Below are positions 25,566-34,753 of a stretch of 64,000 nucleotides of DNA, in pieces. The position numbers and the translations under genes are program-made. The stretch's first letter is position 1. Each line of letters begins with the position of its first letter. Source of the stretch: Sphingomonadales bacterium (GTDB lineage Bacteria; Pseudomonadota; Alphaproteobacteria; Sphingomonadales; Sphingomonadaceae); assembly GCA_028871475.1 (NCBI GenBank), contig JAGWMZ010000006.1:124001-188000 (forward strand), written 5' to 3'. The notes below the pieces were generated by a model, which searched no databases, was not told the DNA's origin, and saw nothing but the letters and a program-made list of their open reading frames with translations.

Positions 25566-27443
25566 TCAGAACTCGGACCAGTCATCCTCGTCGCGCGCCA
25601 CGGCCGCATTGCCGCTGCTGGCGGCGATGCGACGCTGCGGCACCGGTGCGGATGCGGTGGCCGGCGTAAAATTCACCACCTTGGGCTTGTAGTTGGCGCT
25701 GGCGGCGGGAAGGGCTGCATCGCCCAGATTGAAGCGGCCAACAACCTGTTCCAGACGCTCCGATTCCGTGGCCAGCGAGTGCGAGGAGGCCGTCGATTCC
25801 TCGGCCAGCGCCGCATTGTGCTGGGTCGAGGTGTCGAGATCGGTCAGCACATTGTTGACCTGGGCAATGGCATCGGCCTGCCGCGCGGTGCCCTCGGCAA
25901 TGCCGCCGATCATGCCCGACAGATCACCCGCCTTCTGCAAAATGCGCGAGAGCGAGGCCTGCGTCTGGCTGACCATCTGCACGCCCTGCTGCACTTCCTT
26001 GCCCGAATTGACGATCAGCGCGCCGATCTCACGCGCGGCCTGCGCGCTGCGTTCGGCCAGATTGCGCACTTCGCTGGCGACCACGGCAAAGCCGCGACCG
26101 GCATCGCCCGCCCGCGCCGCCTCGACACCGGCGTTGAGCGCCAGCAGGTTGGTCTGGAACGAAATCCCGTCGATCACATCGACGATCGAGCGCATCTGCT
26201 CCGAGGTGGACGAGATCGAGGTCATGGCCTCGACAGCCTCGCGCATCAGCTCGCCGCTGGCGCTGGCTTCCTTCTCGGTGTCCTGCGCGGCAACAGCCGC
26301 AGTGCCGGCAGCCTTGCGGGTCTCGCCCACCGAAGCGGTAAGATCCTTCACCGTATTGGCCGTCTGGCCCAGCGTGGCGGCCTGCGCCTCGGTACGACGG
26401 GCCAGATCATGGGCGGCGGCGGAAATCTCGCTGGCGCCGATGCGCACGGCGCCCGAGGAACGGCCAACCTCGCCCATCTGCTCGGCCAGCGCGCTCATCG
26501 TGGCGTTGAAATCGCGGCGCAGGCTTTCGTAATCAGCGGGGAAAGCATGGTCGATACGATGGCCCAGCCGCCCGTTCTTCAGCGCAGTCAGCCCTTCTTC
26601 CAGCGCGCCGGTCACCTGACGCTGCACATTGAGCTGGGCTTCAGCCTCGGCACTGGCACGCTGCGTCACGCTGACCTTAATACCGTCGAGCGCGCGGGCG
26701 ATGCTGCCCAACTCATCGGTCTGGTCCGATCCCGGGATGGCGATATCGAGATGGCCGCGCGCCATCTGCGTCATCGCGTCCTCAAGGCGCACCAGCGGCC
26801 CCGTCACCCGGCGCGCGAAGAGGAAGAGGATCATCAGACCGATCGCCACACCCGCGGCACCCAGAACGGCGTTGCGCGTCACGGTCGAATCTGCATGGTC
26901 GATGGTGGCAACCGAATATTGTTTGGCCAGCGCCATGTTGTATTTGTCAGCCGTGTCGAGCGCGCCCTGCAACTCGCGCGCTTCCTTGACAATGGGACCA
27001 GCATTGAGGTCGCGCGCGCGATCCGTCTGGCCACGGCGCACAGCGTCGCGGATCTCGTTCAGCGAGTCGCGAAAATGGCTCCATCGGGCAGCATAATCAC
27101 GGTAATTGGCAGCATCCTGCTCATCGGAAATCAGCTTGGAATAGGCCGCGACCTGAGCATCGGTCTTTTCAATGCTATCGGCAATGTCCTTGTCCATCTT
27201 GGCACGATCGGCCTCGTTATCGGCCATGATCAGGCGCGACAGGCGCACGCGCGCGACTTCGAAATTGACGGTGGTCTGGCTGACAAGGTCGATGCTGGGC
27301 ATCAGATTCTGATTGATATAGGTCAGGTTAACACTGGCAGCCCGCGCCCCGAAAACCGCTGACAAGGCGCTGACCGCGATGATCAGCGAAAGCGACAACG
27401 CCCCGACCGTAACGATGGTCTTAATCCTGAAGCGACCCAGCAT
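25566..27443 (-). CDS. Methyl-accepting chemotaxis protein
   Basis: A 625-residue chemoreceptor. A first membrane segment lies at about residues 10-32, then a helical periplasmic domain of the four-helix-bundle type (to about 190), a second membrane segment ([18 protein letters not shown]), a HAMP domain, and a long cytoplasmic coiled coil. The signalling tip reads [22 protein letters not shown], shortened here to [18 protein letters not shown], with the conserved hairpin glutamates. The final residues DDWSEF fit the x-W-x-x-F tether used to bind CheR. No che genes are in the window, so it signals to a chemotaxis cluster elsewhere. Confidence 0.95.
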   Translation of the reverse strand: MLGRFRIKTIVTVGALSLSLIIAVSALSAVFGARAASVNLTYINQNLMPSIDLVSQTTVNFEVARVRLSRLIMADNEADRAKMDKDIADSIEKTDAQVAAYSKLISDEQDAANYRDYAARWSHFRDSLNEIRDAVRRGQTDRARDLNAGPIVKEARELQGALDTADKYNMALAKQYSVATIDHADSTVTRNAVLGAAGVAIGLMILFLFARRVTGPLVRLEDAMTQMARGHLDIAIPGSDQTDELGSIARALDGIKVSVTQRASAEAEAQLNVQRQVTGALEEGLTALKNGRLGHRIDHAFPADYESLRRDFNATMSALAEQMGEVGRSSGAVRIGASEISAAAHDLARRTEAQAATLGQTANTVKDLTASVGETRKAAGTAAVAAQDTEKEASASGELMREAVEAMTSISSTSEQMRSIVDVIDGISFQTNLLALNAGVEAARAGDAGRGFAVVASEVRNLAERSAQAAREIGALIVNSGKEVQQGVQMVSQTQASLSRILQKAGDLSGMIGGIAEGTARQADAIAQVNNVLTDLDTSTQHNAALAEESTASSHSLATESERLEQVVGRFNLGDAALPAASANYKPKVVNFTPATASAPVPQRRIAASSGNAAVARDEDDWSEF

Positions 27444-27580
27444 GTATTCTTCCCGAGATTTGGACTATGATTATTGCCTCTTTTACCGCCCAACCTTCAA
27501 CCAGCCCCTGCCTCCCATATCGGGGTCGCTGCGTGGTTCTGGGTTAACGGCCATTTCACCCTTTCCCCGCTAGGCGCGAA

Positions 27581-27623
27581 AGCAAAAGGCCGTGCGGGTG
27601 AGAAGTATCCCACCCGCACGGCC
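27581..27623 (-). terminator. Rho-independent terminator for the cyclophilin gene
   Basis: A perfect 13-bp stem GGCCGTGCGGGTG (27588-27600) with CACCCGCACGGCC (27611-27623). On the minus strand it is followed by TTTTGC, and it lies 51 bases after the ppiB stop, so it ends the ppiB transcript. Confidence 0.8.
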
Positions 27624-27674
27624 CTCTTGCTGCGCGGCAGCCTATGCCGCGTCGGTCACAGGATCGGTCAGCCT

Positions 27675-28136
27675 TTACGAAACGGCGGCCTTCACGATCT
27701 TGCCCGGATTGCGCGGCGGCTCACCCTTGGGCAGCGCGTCGACCAGCTCCATGCCCTTTTCGACTTGACCCCAGACAGTGTACTGGCGGTCAAGGAAAGT
27801 GGCATCGTCAAAGCAGATGAAGAACTGGCTGTTGGCCGAATGCGGATAGCTGGTGCGCGCCATCGAGCACACGCCGCGCACATGCGGCTCGGCGTTGAAT
27901 TCGGCCTGCAGGTCGGGCTTGCTGCTGCCGCCGGTTCCGGTGCCATTGGGGCAGCCGCCCTGGGCCATGAAGCCGGGGATAACGCGGTGGAACTTCACGC
28001 CGTCGTAGAAACCTTCGCCGGCCAGTTCCTTGATGCGCTCCACATGGCCGGGGGCCAGATCGGGGCGCAGCTTGATCACCACATCGCCCGTCTCGCTGCC
28101 GGTGTCCACGGTGAGGGTCAGATATTCGTCGGCCAT
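27675..28136 (-). CDS. ppiB: Peptidyl-prolyl cis-trans isomerase (cyclophilin)
   Basis: A 153-residue single-domain cyclophilin. FHRVIPGFMAQGGCPNGTGTGG holds the catalytic Arg and the conserved Phe, Gln and loop residues (shortened: FHRVIPGFMAQGG), and ANSQFFICFDD and VWGQVEKGM follow. There is no signal peptide, so it is cytoplasmic like PpiB. AAGGAG lies seven bases before the ATG, and the leader contains a small hairpin (GCCGGCA and TGCCGGC, 28152-28169). It is divergent from mgtE. Confidence 0.94.
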   Translation of the reverse strand: MADEYLTLTVDTGSETGDVVIKLRPDLAPGHVERIKELAGEGFYDGVKFHRVIPGFMAQGGCPNGTGTGGSSKPDLQAEFNAEPHVRGVCSMARTSYPHSANSQFFICFDDATFLDRQYTVWGQVEKGMELVDALPKGEPPRNPGKIVKAAVS

Positions 28137-28176
28137 GTTCGCTCCTTGTGTGCCGGCAAGTCTGCCGGCCGATGAT

Positions 28177-28221
28177 GTGCGGGCGGTTTGCCCCGCCCCG
28201 CCCCCGGCAAACTGCCCGCAC
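28177..28221. promoter_or_regulatory. Long stem-loop in the ppiB-mgtE divergent region
   Basis: Arms 28177-28192 (GTGCGGGCGGTTTGCC) and 28206-28221 (GGCAAACTGCCCGCAC) pair over 16 positions with one mismatch, around a 13-base C-rich loop. It lies 82 bases before the mgtE ATG and 40 bases before the ppiB ATG. I see no similarity to known magnesium riboswitches, which are longer. Confidence 0.45.
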
Positions 28222-28302
28222 CGCCCCGTAAAGAGGTGGAAAAGGCGCGAGAGAGGCTTTGCCCGGTTGCTTTTGCCGGCGGCATGCCTAGACCTCCTCG
28301 CG

Positions 28303-29766
28303 ATGACTGTCGAGCCCAGCGCGCCCCCTCACCTGCCCGATGATGGCATGAACATCGCCCCCGCAGGCGAGGTTTTGACGCATGAACGCAGCGCCGAGCC
28401 CCAGCATGACAGTCTGGACAAGGAGAATCGCCTGAAGAGCGACTTCATCCGCCGCGTGACCAGCGCACTGGATGAAGGCGAGGTCGACGAGGTTTACAAC
28501 CTTGTCGAGCCGCTCCACCCCGCCGACATCGCCGATCTGTTCGAACTGGTCGATGCCGACCAGCGCGCCGGCCTTGCCCATGCCATCAGCGACCTGATGG
28601 GCGGCGAGGTCTTCGCCGAGCTGAACGACCACGTCCGCGAGGCGCTGGTCGATGAACTGCCAGCGCAGGACATCGCCGAAATCGCCGAAGCGATGGACAC
28701 CGACGATGCCGTCGCGCTCATCGAAGACCTCGACATCGAGGACCAGCAGGCGGTTCTGGCCGAGATGGAGCCCGAGGACCGCGCCGCGATCGAATCGGCC
28801 CTGTCCTATCCGGAAGAAACCGCCGGCCGTTTGATGAGCCGCGATGTCATCGCCGTGCGCGAGGCGATGACCGTGGGCGATCTCATCGATTATCTGCGGG
28901 CAAATCCCCATCTGCCCAGCGAGTTCTGGGAAATCTTCATTGTTGACGCCCGCCATCACCCGGTAGGCACCTGCGCACTGTCATGGCTGCTGCGCGCGCC
29001 GCGCCATGTGCCGCTGGGCGACGTGATGAAGCGCGACCAGACGCTGATCCCGGTCGCGATGGATCAGGAAGAGGTGGCGCTGCGCTTCCAGAAATATGCG
29101 CTGATTTCCGCCGCTGTGGTCGATGAGAGCGGGCGTCTGGTCGGCCAGATCACCGTCGATGACGTGGTCCACATCATTCAGGAAGAAGCCGGCGAGGACG
29201 CGCTGGCCCTGTCCGGCGCCGGCGATGGCGACATCAACGAACCGCTCCACCTCACCATCCGCAGCCGGTTGTGGTGGCTGTTCATCAACCTTGGCACGGC
29301 GGTGCTGGCCTCCTCGGTGGTGGCCGCGTTTCAGGGCACGATCGAAAAGCTGGTGACGCTGGCCGTCATCATGCCCATCATCTCGGGCATGGGCGGCAAT
29401 GCCGCCACGCAAACCATGGCCGTGACCGTGCGCGCCCTGGCCACCAATCAGCTCACCAGCAGCAACACCTGGCGCATGATCATGCGCGAATGGTGGATCG
29501 CCAATGCCAATGGCTGGGGGCTGGGCATCCTCATGGCCATCGCCTGCCAGCTTATCTACCATGACCCCATGCTGTCGCTGGTCGTGGTGCTCGCCATGAT
29601 CCTCAATTCGATCAACGCAGGGCTTTCGGGCGTGCTCATCCCCATGGGGCTGGAAAAGCTGAAAATCGATCCCGCCGTCGTCTCCACCGTCTTTGTGACG
29701 ACCATGACCGACACGCTGGGCTTTTTCTTCTTCCTGGGCCTTGCCGCCCTGTTCCATCTGCACTGA
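28303..29766 (+). CDS. mgtE: Magnesium transporter MgtE
   Basis: A 487-residue magnesium channel. The N-terminal helical domain (residues 30-170, with LVEPLHPADIADLF and DDAVALIEDLD) is followed by a CBS pair (to about 300) and a C-terminal membrane domain of five helices. The last contains the pore motif PIISGMGGNAATQTMAVTVRAL (shortened: SGMGGNAATQTMAV). Acidic residues in the N and CBS domains bind Mg2+ and close the channel when internal magnesium is high. The ATG at 28303 gives the usual length. A DUF1489 gene follows 20 bp later. Confidence 0.95.
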   Translation: MTVEPSAPPHLPDDGMNIAPAGEVLTHERSAEPQHDSLDKENRLKSDFIRRVTSALDEGEVDEVYNLVEPLHPADIADLFELVDADQRAGLAHAISDLMGGEVFAELNDHVREALVDELPAQDIAEIAEAMDTDDAVALIEDLDIEDQQAVLAEMEPEDRAAIESALSYPEETAGRLMSRDVIAVREAMTVGDLIDYLRANPHLPSEFWEIFIVDARHHPVGTCALSWLLRAPRHVPLGDVMKRDQTLIPVAMDQEEVALRFQKYALISAAVVDESGRLVGQITVDDVVHIIQEEAGEDALALSGAGDGDINEPLHLTIRSRLWWLFINLGTAVLASSVVAAFQGTIEKLVTLAVIMPIISGMGGNAATQTMAVTVRALATNQLTSSNTWRMIMREWWIANANGWGLGILMAIACQLIYHDPMLSLVVVLAMILNSINAGLSGVLIPMGLEKLKIDPAVVSTVFVTTMTDTLGFFFFLGLAALFHLH

Positions 29767-29786
29767 TCCCGCCCCATATAGGGGGC

Positions 29787-30206
29787 ATGACTGATACGCC
29801 GGATGCCGCCCCCCTCAACATGACCAAGATCGCCTTTGGCTGCGAAAACGTGGCCGATCTTCGCGAATGGCTGGAAAGCCACGCCCCCGGCGAGGCGCGG
29901 ATCACCACCCGCTATCTACCCACCCGCCACAAGGAGATGGTCGGCGGATCGCTCTTCTGGATCCACGCCCATGTGATCTGCGGCCGCTCGCCCATCCTCG
30001 GCTTCGAGCAAAAGGATGACGGGAAATATTGGGTCCGCCTCTCGCCTCAGCTTATCCCCGTCCAGCCACGTCCACGCCGGGCGCATCAGGGCTGGCGCTA
30101 TCTGGCGGCGGCGGATGCTCCGGCTGATATGGATGGCTCTGGCGATATGGGCGAGGCCATGCCGGGGCATATGGTGAGCGAACTGGCAAAGCTGGGGCTG
30201 GTTTAG
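29787..30206 (+). CDS. DUF1489 family protein
   Basis: A 139-residue cytoplasmic protein. The patterns TRYLPTRHKEMVGGSLFWI and KYWVRLSPQLIPVQPRPRRAHQGWRYL (shortened: SPQLIPVQPRPRRAHQGW) are characteristic of DUF1489, a family found mostly in alphaproteobacteria and of unknown function. It begins 20 bp after mgtE and may be co-transcribed. A large palindrome lies between its stop and the nudC stop. Confidence 0.88.
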   Translation: MTDTPDAAPLNMTKIAFGCENVADLREWLESHAPGEARITTRYLPTRHKEMVGGSLFWIHAHVICGRSPILGFEQKDDGKYWVRLSPQLIPVQPRPRRAHQGWRYLAAADAPADMDGSGDMGEAMPGHMVSELAKLGLV

Positions 30207-30211
30207 GGTTT

Positions 30212-30440
30212 TAAGAAGGGAAGGTGCGAGGGCCATCGCCCTCGCGCTCCCTTTATTTCGGTTAGGGCAGTGGTTCCCAACCGTTGCGCCAGCATCGCCG
30301 CGCCGCAGGCATCAATTGGATAGCGCAACGCCTGAGTTTCCTGCCTGCGGCGCGGCGATGCTGGCGCGTGGTTTCAAACCCTCACGCCCTCTCCAAATGA
30401 AAGGGAGCGCGAGGGCGATGGCCCTCGCATTTTCCCCTTC
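30212..30440. repeat. Large palindromic intergenic element, subfamily 1, copy 2
   Basis: Very similar to the 7922-8161 element. The outer arms contain GCGAGGGCCATCGCCCTCGCGCTCCCTTT at the left (from about 30226) and its exact reverse complement at the right (30402-30428 region); beyond that the arms diverge by a few bases. The inner inverted repeat is a perfect 25 bp, at 30286-30310 and 30343-30367, and is almost identical to that of the first copy. It again lies between stop codons of two convergent genes, DUF1489 (30206) and nudC (30450). The loop sequences differ between the copies while the stems are kept. Confidence 0.85.
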
Positions 30441-30449
30441 ACCCCTTGA

Positions 30450-31358
30450 TCAAACCCCGCGCAGCCACCGATCCATCAAATGCCAAGCCACAGCATGCTT
30501 GCCCGGCGCGCTGAAGGCCTCGCCATCCTCGCCGCGTTCCCGCGCGGCCATGGCCTGCGCCACCTGAGCCCGGGTGAACCAGCGGGCATCCTCAAGCTCG
30601 GTCTCATCGATGGTAAGGTCGCGTGAGAGCGCCTTGGCGTGGCAGCCCAGCATCAGCGAGGACGGGAAAGGCCATGGCTGGCTGGCCATGAAGCGCACCT
30701 CGTTCACCGCGATCCCGGCCTCCTCGCGGATTTCGCGAGCGACGGCCTCTTCCAGCGACTCGCCCGGCTCGACAAAGCCGGCCAGCGTGGAATAGCGCCT
30801 TGCGGGAAAGCGCGGCTGGCGGCCCAGCAGCAGGTCGCCGTCATGCTCCACCGACATGATGACCACCGGGTCGGTGCGCGGGAAGTGGTGCGCGCCGCAG
30901 TCCGGGTCGATGCAACTGCGCTGCCAGCCTCCCTTGGCGATGGCGGTGGCACCGCCGCAGCAGGGGCAGAAGCGGTGGCGCGCGTGCCAGCCCACCAGAC
31001 TGCGCGCCAGCCCATAGGTCGCCAGATCGCCTGCACTGATCGAGCCCATCGCCGCCCAGAGATCGGCCGAGGGCGGCCCCACATGGCTGCGTTCACGCGG
31101 GGGAACGGCGGCGAAGGCACCGCGCCCCTCTTCATCCAGCCCCAGAAACACCAGTTGCGCGCCCTGCGCCCGCGCGATCTCGCCCCAGACCAGCGCGCCC
31201 TTGTCGAGCACCGGCTCGATACCATCGAGCATCAACAGCCGGGCCCGCCCGCCAGCCAGCATCGCGGCCAGGGCATCATCATTCTGTCGCAGAGCATCGG
31301 CCCGGTCGAGCAGGCCGCCTGTAAAGGCCACGGGGCGAGCAAGTGTATCGAGGCTCAT
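30450..31358 (-). CDS. nudC: NAD(+) diphosphatase NudC
   Basis: A 302-residue Nudix hydrolase. A zinc ribbon is seen in FCPCCGG and CIDPDCGAHHFPR. The Nudix box reads GFVEPGESLEEAVAREIREEAG, with the catalytic glutamates, shortened here to AVAREIREEAG. SQPWPFPSSLMLG is the SQPWPFPxS signature that separates NudC from other Nudix proteins. It cleaves NADH or NAD to NMNH/NMN and AMP, and in E. coli removes NAD caps from RNA. Its start overlaps the stop of mutY, so the two genes form one transcription unit. Confidence 0.95.
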   Translation of the reverse strand: MSLDTLARPVAFTGGLLDRADALRQNDDALAAMLAGGRARLLMLDGIEPVLDKGALVWGEIARAQGAQLVFLGLDEEGRGAFAAVPPRERSHVGPPSADLWAAMGSISAGDLATYGLARSLVGWHARHRFCPCCGGATAIAKGGWQRSCIDPDCGAHHFPRTDPVVIMSVEHDGDLLLGRQPRFPARRYSTLAGFVEPGESLEEAVAREIREEAGIAVNEVRFMASQPWPFPSSLMLGCHAKALSRDLTIDETELEDARWFTRAQVAQAMAARERGEDGEAFSAPGKHAVAWHLMDRWLRGV

Positions 31359-32473
31359 TGCGTCTCCAATTCCTGTTCAGGCGAGTCCCGCTCGGCCAGC
31401 GCGCGGCTTGCGGCGCGGGCAAAGACGGTGGGCAAGCCGGCATCGTCCAGCCGGTCGATGGGCCACCATTCGCCCTGCGGCATGTCCGGCAAAATGGCCG
31501 ATGATCCCGACAGATCAAGCACATGAACCGACAAGGCGAGCGAAAAATGCGTGAAGACATGCGCCACCGCCCCCACGTTCCGCCATGTGCCCTCGACAGG
31601 CGGCGTGCCATGGCCATCGGTGCGCGCGCTCCAGCCATCGTCGGGCAAGGCGCGCATGCCGCCCAGCAATCCCTTGCCCGGGCGGCGCACCAGCCAGACC
31701 GCACTCCCCTCACGCGTGATCCACCATGCCACGCCCCGACGCGCGGGCTTCGCGGCCTTGGGCGGCTTGACAGGAAAATCTTCGGCCCGCCCCCGCGCCC
31801 GTGCCGCGCACCATGGCGCCAGCGGGCAGATCAGGCATTTGGGGCTGCGCGGCGTGCAGACCGTGGCGCCCAGATCCATCATCCCTTGCGCGAAATCGCC
31901 GGGATGATCGGCGGGGGTGAGCCTGTCGGCGGCGGCACGAATCTCGCCGCGGGCGGCAGGCAGAGGCGTATCAATGGCAAAGAGGCGAGAGACGACGCGC
32001 TCGACATTGCCGTCCACCACCACGGCGCGCTGGCCAAAGGCGATGGAGGCGACTGCCGCCGCCGTATAGGCGCCAAGACCAGGCAAGGCGCGCAACCCCG
32101 CCTCATCGCGCGGAAAACCGCCCATCCGCGCCACCGTTCCTGCGCAGTCCACCAGACGGCGCGCCCGCGAATAATAGCCGAGCCCCGCCCAGGCGGCCAT
32201 CACCTCCTCCTGCGGGGCGGCGGCCAGTGCCTCCACGCTGGTCCAGCGGGTGGTGAACCGCTGGAAATAGGGAATAACGGCAGCCACGGTCGTCTGTTGC
32301 AGCATCACTTCGGACAGCCAGACGCGGTAGGGCTCCATCAAGGGCGCGCCGGGCGGCGCACGCCACGGCAGATCGCGCGCATGGGCGCGATACCAGCCCA
32401 GCAGGGCCTGGGTGATCGCCATCACATCGCAGGACGCGTCGGGGGATCGGGAAGGCTGGGTACTGGCGTCCAT
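31355..32473 (-). CDS. mutY: A/G-specific adenine DNA glycosylase MutY
   Basis: A 372-residue base-excision repair enzyme that removes adenine opposite 8-oxoguanine. The helix-hairpin-helix domain shows LPWRAPPG, EVMLQQTTVAAVIPYF and LPGLGAYTAAAVASIAFG with VVDGNVERVV, which supplies the catalytic Asp. The [4Fe-4S] cluster is bound by the cysteines in CTPRSPKCLICPLAPWC. The C-terminal third is the Nudix-like 8-oxoG recognition domain. A second ATG within the first 20 residues is possible. It is upstream of nudC and divergent from the DUF721 gene, with only 55 bp between the start codons. Confidence 0.95.
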   Translation of the reverse strand: MDASTQPSRSPDASCDVMAITQALLGWYRAHARDLPWRAPPGAPLMEPYRVWLSEVMLQQTTVAAVIPYFQRFTTRWTSVEALAAAPQEEVMAAWAGLGYYSRARRLVDCAGTVARMGGFPRDEAGLRALPGLGAYTAAAVASIAFGQRAVVVDGNVERVVSRLFAIDTPLPAARGEIRAAADRLTPADHPGDFAQGMMDLGATVCTPRSPKCLICPLAPWCAARARGRAEDFPVKPPKAAKPARRGVAWWITREGSAVWLVRRPGKGLLGGMRALPDDGWSARTDGHGTPPVEGTWRNVGAVAHVFTHFSLALSVHVLDLSGSSAILPDMPQGEWWPIDRLDDAGLPTVFARAASRALAERDSPEQELETQ

Positions 32474-32528
32474 GCCGCGCCTATGGCATGGGCAGCAGGC
32501 AAAGGGAACGCTTTGGGATCAGCGCGCC

Positions 32529-33101
32529 ATGGATCAACCGCGCAAGGACAGCCAACCTGCCCCAAAAGGCAAGGTCCGGGCCAGCAAGGCTGCCAGTGCT
32601 CTGCCGCGCCCGGAACGCGCGCGTGGCGGGCAGGCGCGCGCCATTTCCGACCTGATGCCCGACATCGGGCGCAGCGCCTTTCGCCGTTTCGGCTTCGTGC
32701 AATCGAGCGTGGTCACCCGCTGGCCCGAGATCGTCGGCCCGGCGCGGGCGAAAATCTGCGCGCCCGAGGCGATCCGCTTTGCGCCGGGCGAAAAGAGCGA
32801 TGGCATTCTGCAACTGGTGGTGATGCCGGCCCATGCCCCGCTCATTGCCCATGTGCTGCCCGAGATCGTCGAGCGGGTGAACCGCTTTTTCGGCTATAAT
32901 GCCGTCTCGCGCGCCAAAATGCGGCAGGGCGAGGTCAAGCCGCGCCCCTATGCCACGGCGCCCGCCACCGCGCCCATCCTGCGCCCCGTCCCTGTGGATC
33001 TGGGCGATTCGCTGCGTGACATTGGTGACCCGGAATTGAAGGCTGTGCTCGAATCGCTCGCGCGCAGCCTTGCCGGGGCCGAGGAGAAGGACCAGAAGTA
33101 G
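32529..33101 (+). CDS. DUF721 family protein (DciA-like)
   Basis: A 190-residue protein. The DUF721 core is WPEIVGPARAKICAPEAIRF, then LQLVVMPAHAPLIAHVLPEI and a YNAVSRAKMRQG segment. DUF721 includes DciA, which loads the replicative helicase in bacteria without DnaC; that role here is inference from the family. The first 45 residues are basic and disordered. The ATG at 32529 was chosen because the longer frame (from 32412) runs into mutY and carries no similarity. A DsbA-like gene starts 5 bp after the stop, and this gene heads a run leading to smc. Confidence 0.85.
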   Translation: MDQPRKDSQPAPKGKVRASKAASALPRPERARGGQARAISDLMPDIGRSAFRRFGFVQSSVVTRWPEIVGPARAKICAPEAIRFAPGEKSDGILQLVVMPAHAPLIAHVLPEIVERVNRFFGYNAVSRAKMRQGEVKPRPYATAPATAPILRPVPVDLGDSLRDIGDPELKAVLESLARSLAGAEEKDQK

Positions 33102-33106
33102 CCCCC

Positions 33107-33886
33107 ATGATGCTGAAACCACACATGCACAGCCCTTTGATGCGTCCCCTGACGCGCCTTCTGCTCGCCCTTGGCGGGCTCTTCGCGCTGGCCGGCCTGA
33201 TCGCTCTGGCACCCGCCACCGCCGCCCCGCCCCATCATGAAGCGCCCGCAAAAGGCGATGCGGCCACGAGCGAAACCGCCGACTGGAACAACAGGATCAC
33301 GCTCACCCCCGATGGCGCGCATATCCTCGGCAACCCCGAGGCCAAGTTGAAGCTGACGGAATATATGAGCTACACCTGCCCGCATTGCGCCCATTTCGAA
33401 GGCGAAGGCGTGGCCACCATGCGCATGACGATGATTGCGCAAGGCAAAGGCTCGCTCGAAGTGCGGCATCTGCTGCGCGACCCGATCGACATGGCCGTGG
33501 CGCTGCTGACCAATTGCGTCCCGCCCCAGCGCTTTTTCGCGCTGCATGACGCCTTTCTGATGCAGCAGGACCATTGGCTGACCCCGGCCTACAAAATGTC
33601 GCAGGACCAGCAGAAGCGCTGGTTCGATGGCCCCCTGCCTACCCGCATGCGCGCCGTGGCCAATGACCTGCACCTCTATGATTTCGTGGCCAACAAGGGG
33701 CTGCGCCGCACCGACGCCGACCGCTGCCTGACCAATGAGGCACTGGCCCGCCGCATCGCTGCCCAGACCGCCGATGCCAGCAAGCTGGGTATCGATTCGA
33801 CCCCCAGCTTCGGCATCAATGGCGTGATCCTGGCCGGCACGCATGACTGGGCCACGCTCAAGCCCCAGCTTGACGCCAGGCTCTGA
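33107..33886 (+). CDS. DsbA-like thiol:disulfide protein, membrane-anchored or secreted
   Basis: A 259-residue thioredoxin-fold protein. A hydrophobic N-terminal segment (residues 15-40, LLLALGGLFALAGLIALAP) is a signal peptide or anchor ending at ATAA. The active site is CPHC in EYMSYTCPHCAHFEGEG. DSTPSFGINGVILAGTHDW holds the conserved cis-proline. It should oxidise or isomerise disulfides in the periplasm. It starts 5 bp after the DUF721 stop. A second DsbA-like gene follows 89 bp later, but no DsbB is visible in the window. Confidence 0.9.
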   Translation: MMLKPHMHSPLMRPLTRLLLALGGLFALAGLIALAPATAAPPHHEAPAKGDAATSETADWNNRITLTPDGAHILGNPEAKLKLTEYMSYTCPHCAHFEGEGVATMRMTMIAQGKGSLEVRHLLRDPIDMAVALLTNCVPPQRFFALHDAFLMQQDHWLTPAYKMSQDQQKRWFDGPLPTRMRAVANDLHLYDFVANKGLRRTDADRCLTNEALARRIAAQTADASKLGIDSTPSFGINGVILAGTHDWATLKPQLDARL

Positions 33887-33975
33887 CCGCCAATCTCCCG
33901 CCATGGTGCGTGCCCCCCGCGCCATGGCCCACATCCGGCCAGCGTGCCGCATCCAATTCAAGAGGACTGCCTGAT

Positions 33976-34743
33976 ATGACCAAGAGTGCATCATCCACTA
34001 TGTCGCGCATGCTCAAGCCCACGCTGGCGCTGGCCGCCATTGTTCCCCTCATCGCCATCGCCGGTTGCAAGAAGGCGCAGAATGACGCCAGCACCAGCAC
34101 GCCGACTGTCGCCGCCCCCGCCGCCCCGCCCGCCGGCAAGCAGTGGAGCGATGTCATCGTTCCCACCAATGAGGGCGGTCTGGTGATGGGCAATCCCAAT
34201 GCGCCGGTGAAGATGGTGGAATATGGCTCGCTGTCCTGCCCGCACTGCGCGAAACTGGCGCAAGACAGCATGGACGAACTGGTCAACACCTATGTGAAAA
34301 GCGGCAAGGTTTCGTATGAATTCCGTAGCTTTGCCATCCACCCGCAGGATATTCCGCTCACCGTTCTGGTGCGCTGCGCCCCCACCGATGCCACCTTCGG
34401 CCTGATCGAACAGCTCTATGCCAATTTCGACGCCGTCGAAAAGCGCAGCGAGGCCGGCTTCCCGCAGGCTCAGGCCGCGCAAAACCAGCCGCCCGCCCAG
34501 CGCCTGATCACCATCGCTGACGCGCTGGGCTATACCGATTTCTTCTCGGCGCGCGGCCTGTCGGTCGATGCGCAGAAGAAGTGCCTGTCCGACACGGCGG
34601 CGGCGGCCAAGGTGGCGGCGGAAGCCCAAGCCATCGGCGGCAAGGGCATCGATTCAACCCCCACCGTCTTCATCAATGGCAACAAACAGTCCGACAATGA
34701 ATGGGCTGACATCAAAAAGGCGTTGATCGCCGCGGGCGCCTGA
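33976..34743 (+). CDS. DsbA-like thiol:disulfide lipoprotein
   Basis: A 255-residue thioredoxin-fold protein. The signal sequence ends in a lipobox, LIAIAGC, so the mature protein is probably lipid-anchored with Cys at about residue 31. The active site is CPHC in EYGSLSCPHCAKLAQD, and GIDSTPTVFINGNKQ has the cis-proline. A low-complexity Ala/Pro/Thr linker follows the anchor. It is a paralogue of the preceding gene, with a similar core but a different anchor. It begins 89 bp after it and ends 10 bp before smc, so all three may be co-transcribed. Confidence 0.9.
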   Translation: MTKSASSTMSRMLKPTLALAAIVPLIAIAGCKKAQNDASTSTPTVAAPAAPPAGKQWSDVIVPTNEGGLVMGNPNAPVKMVEYGSLSCPHCAKLAQDSMDELVNTYVKSGKVSYEFRSFAIHPQDIPLTVLVRCAPTDATFGLIEQLYANFDAVEKRSEAGFPQAQAAQNQPPAQRLITIADALGYTDFFSARGLSVDAQKKCLSDTAAAAKVAAEAQAIGGKGIDSTPTVFINGNKQSDNEWADIKKALIAAGA

Positions 34744-34753
34744 TTCCTGCCGC

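Noticed and set aside
25539..27362. A long + strand frame opposite the chemoreceptor
   Set aside because: It is a shadow; the minus frame has the HAMP and signalling tip.
28137..28302. Magnesium riboswitch (M-box) before mgtE
   Set aside because: The leader is short and I see only simple hairpins, without the M-box pattern.
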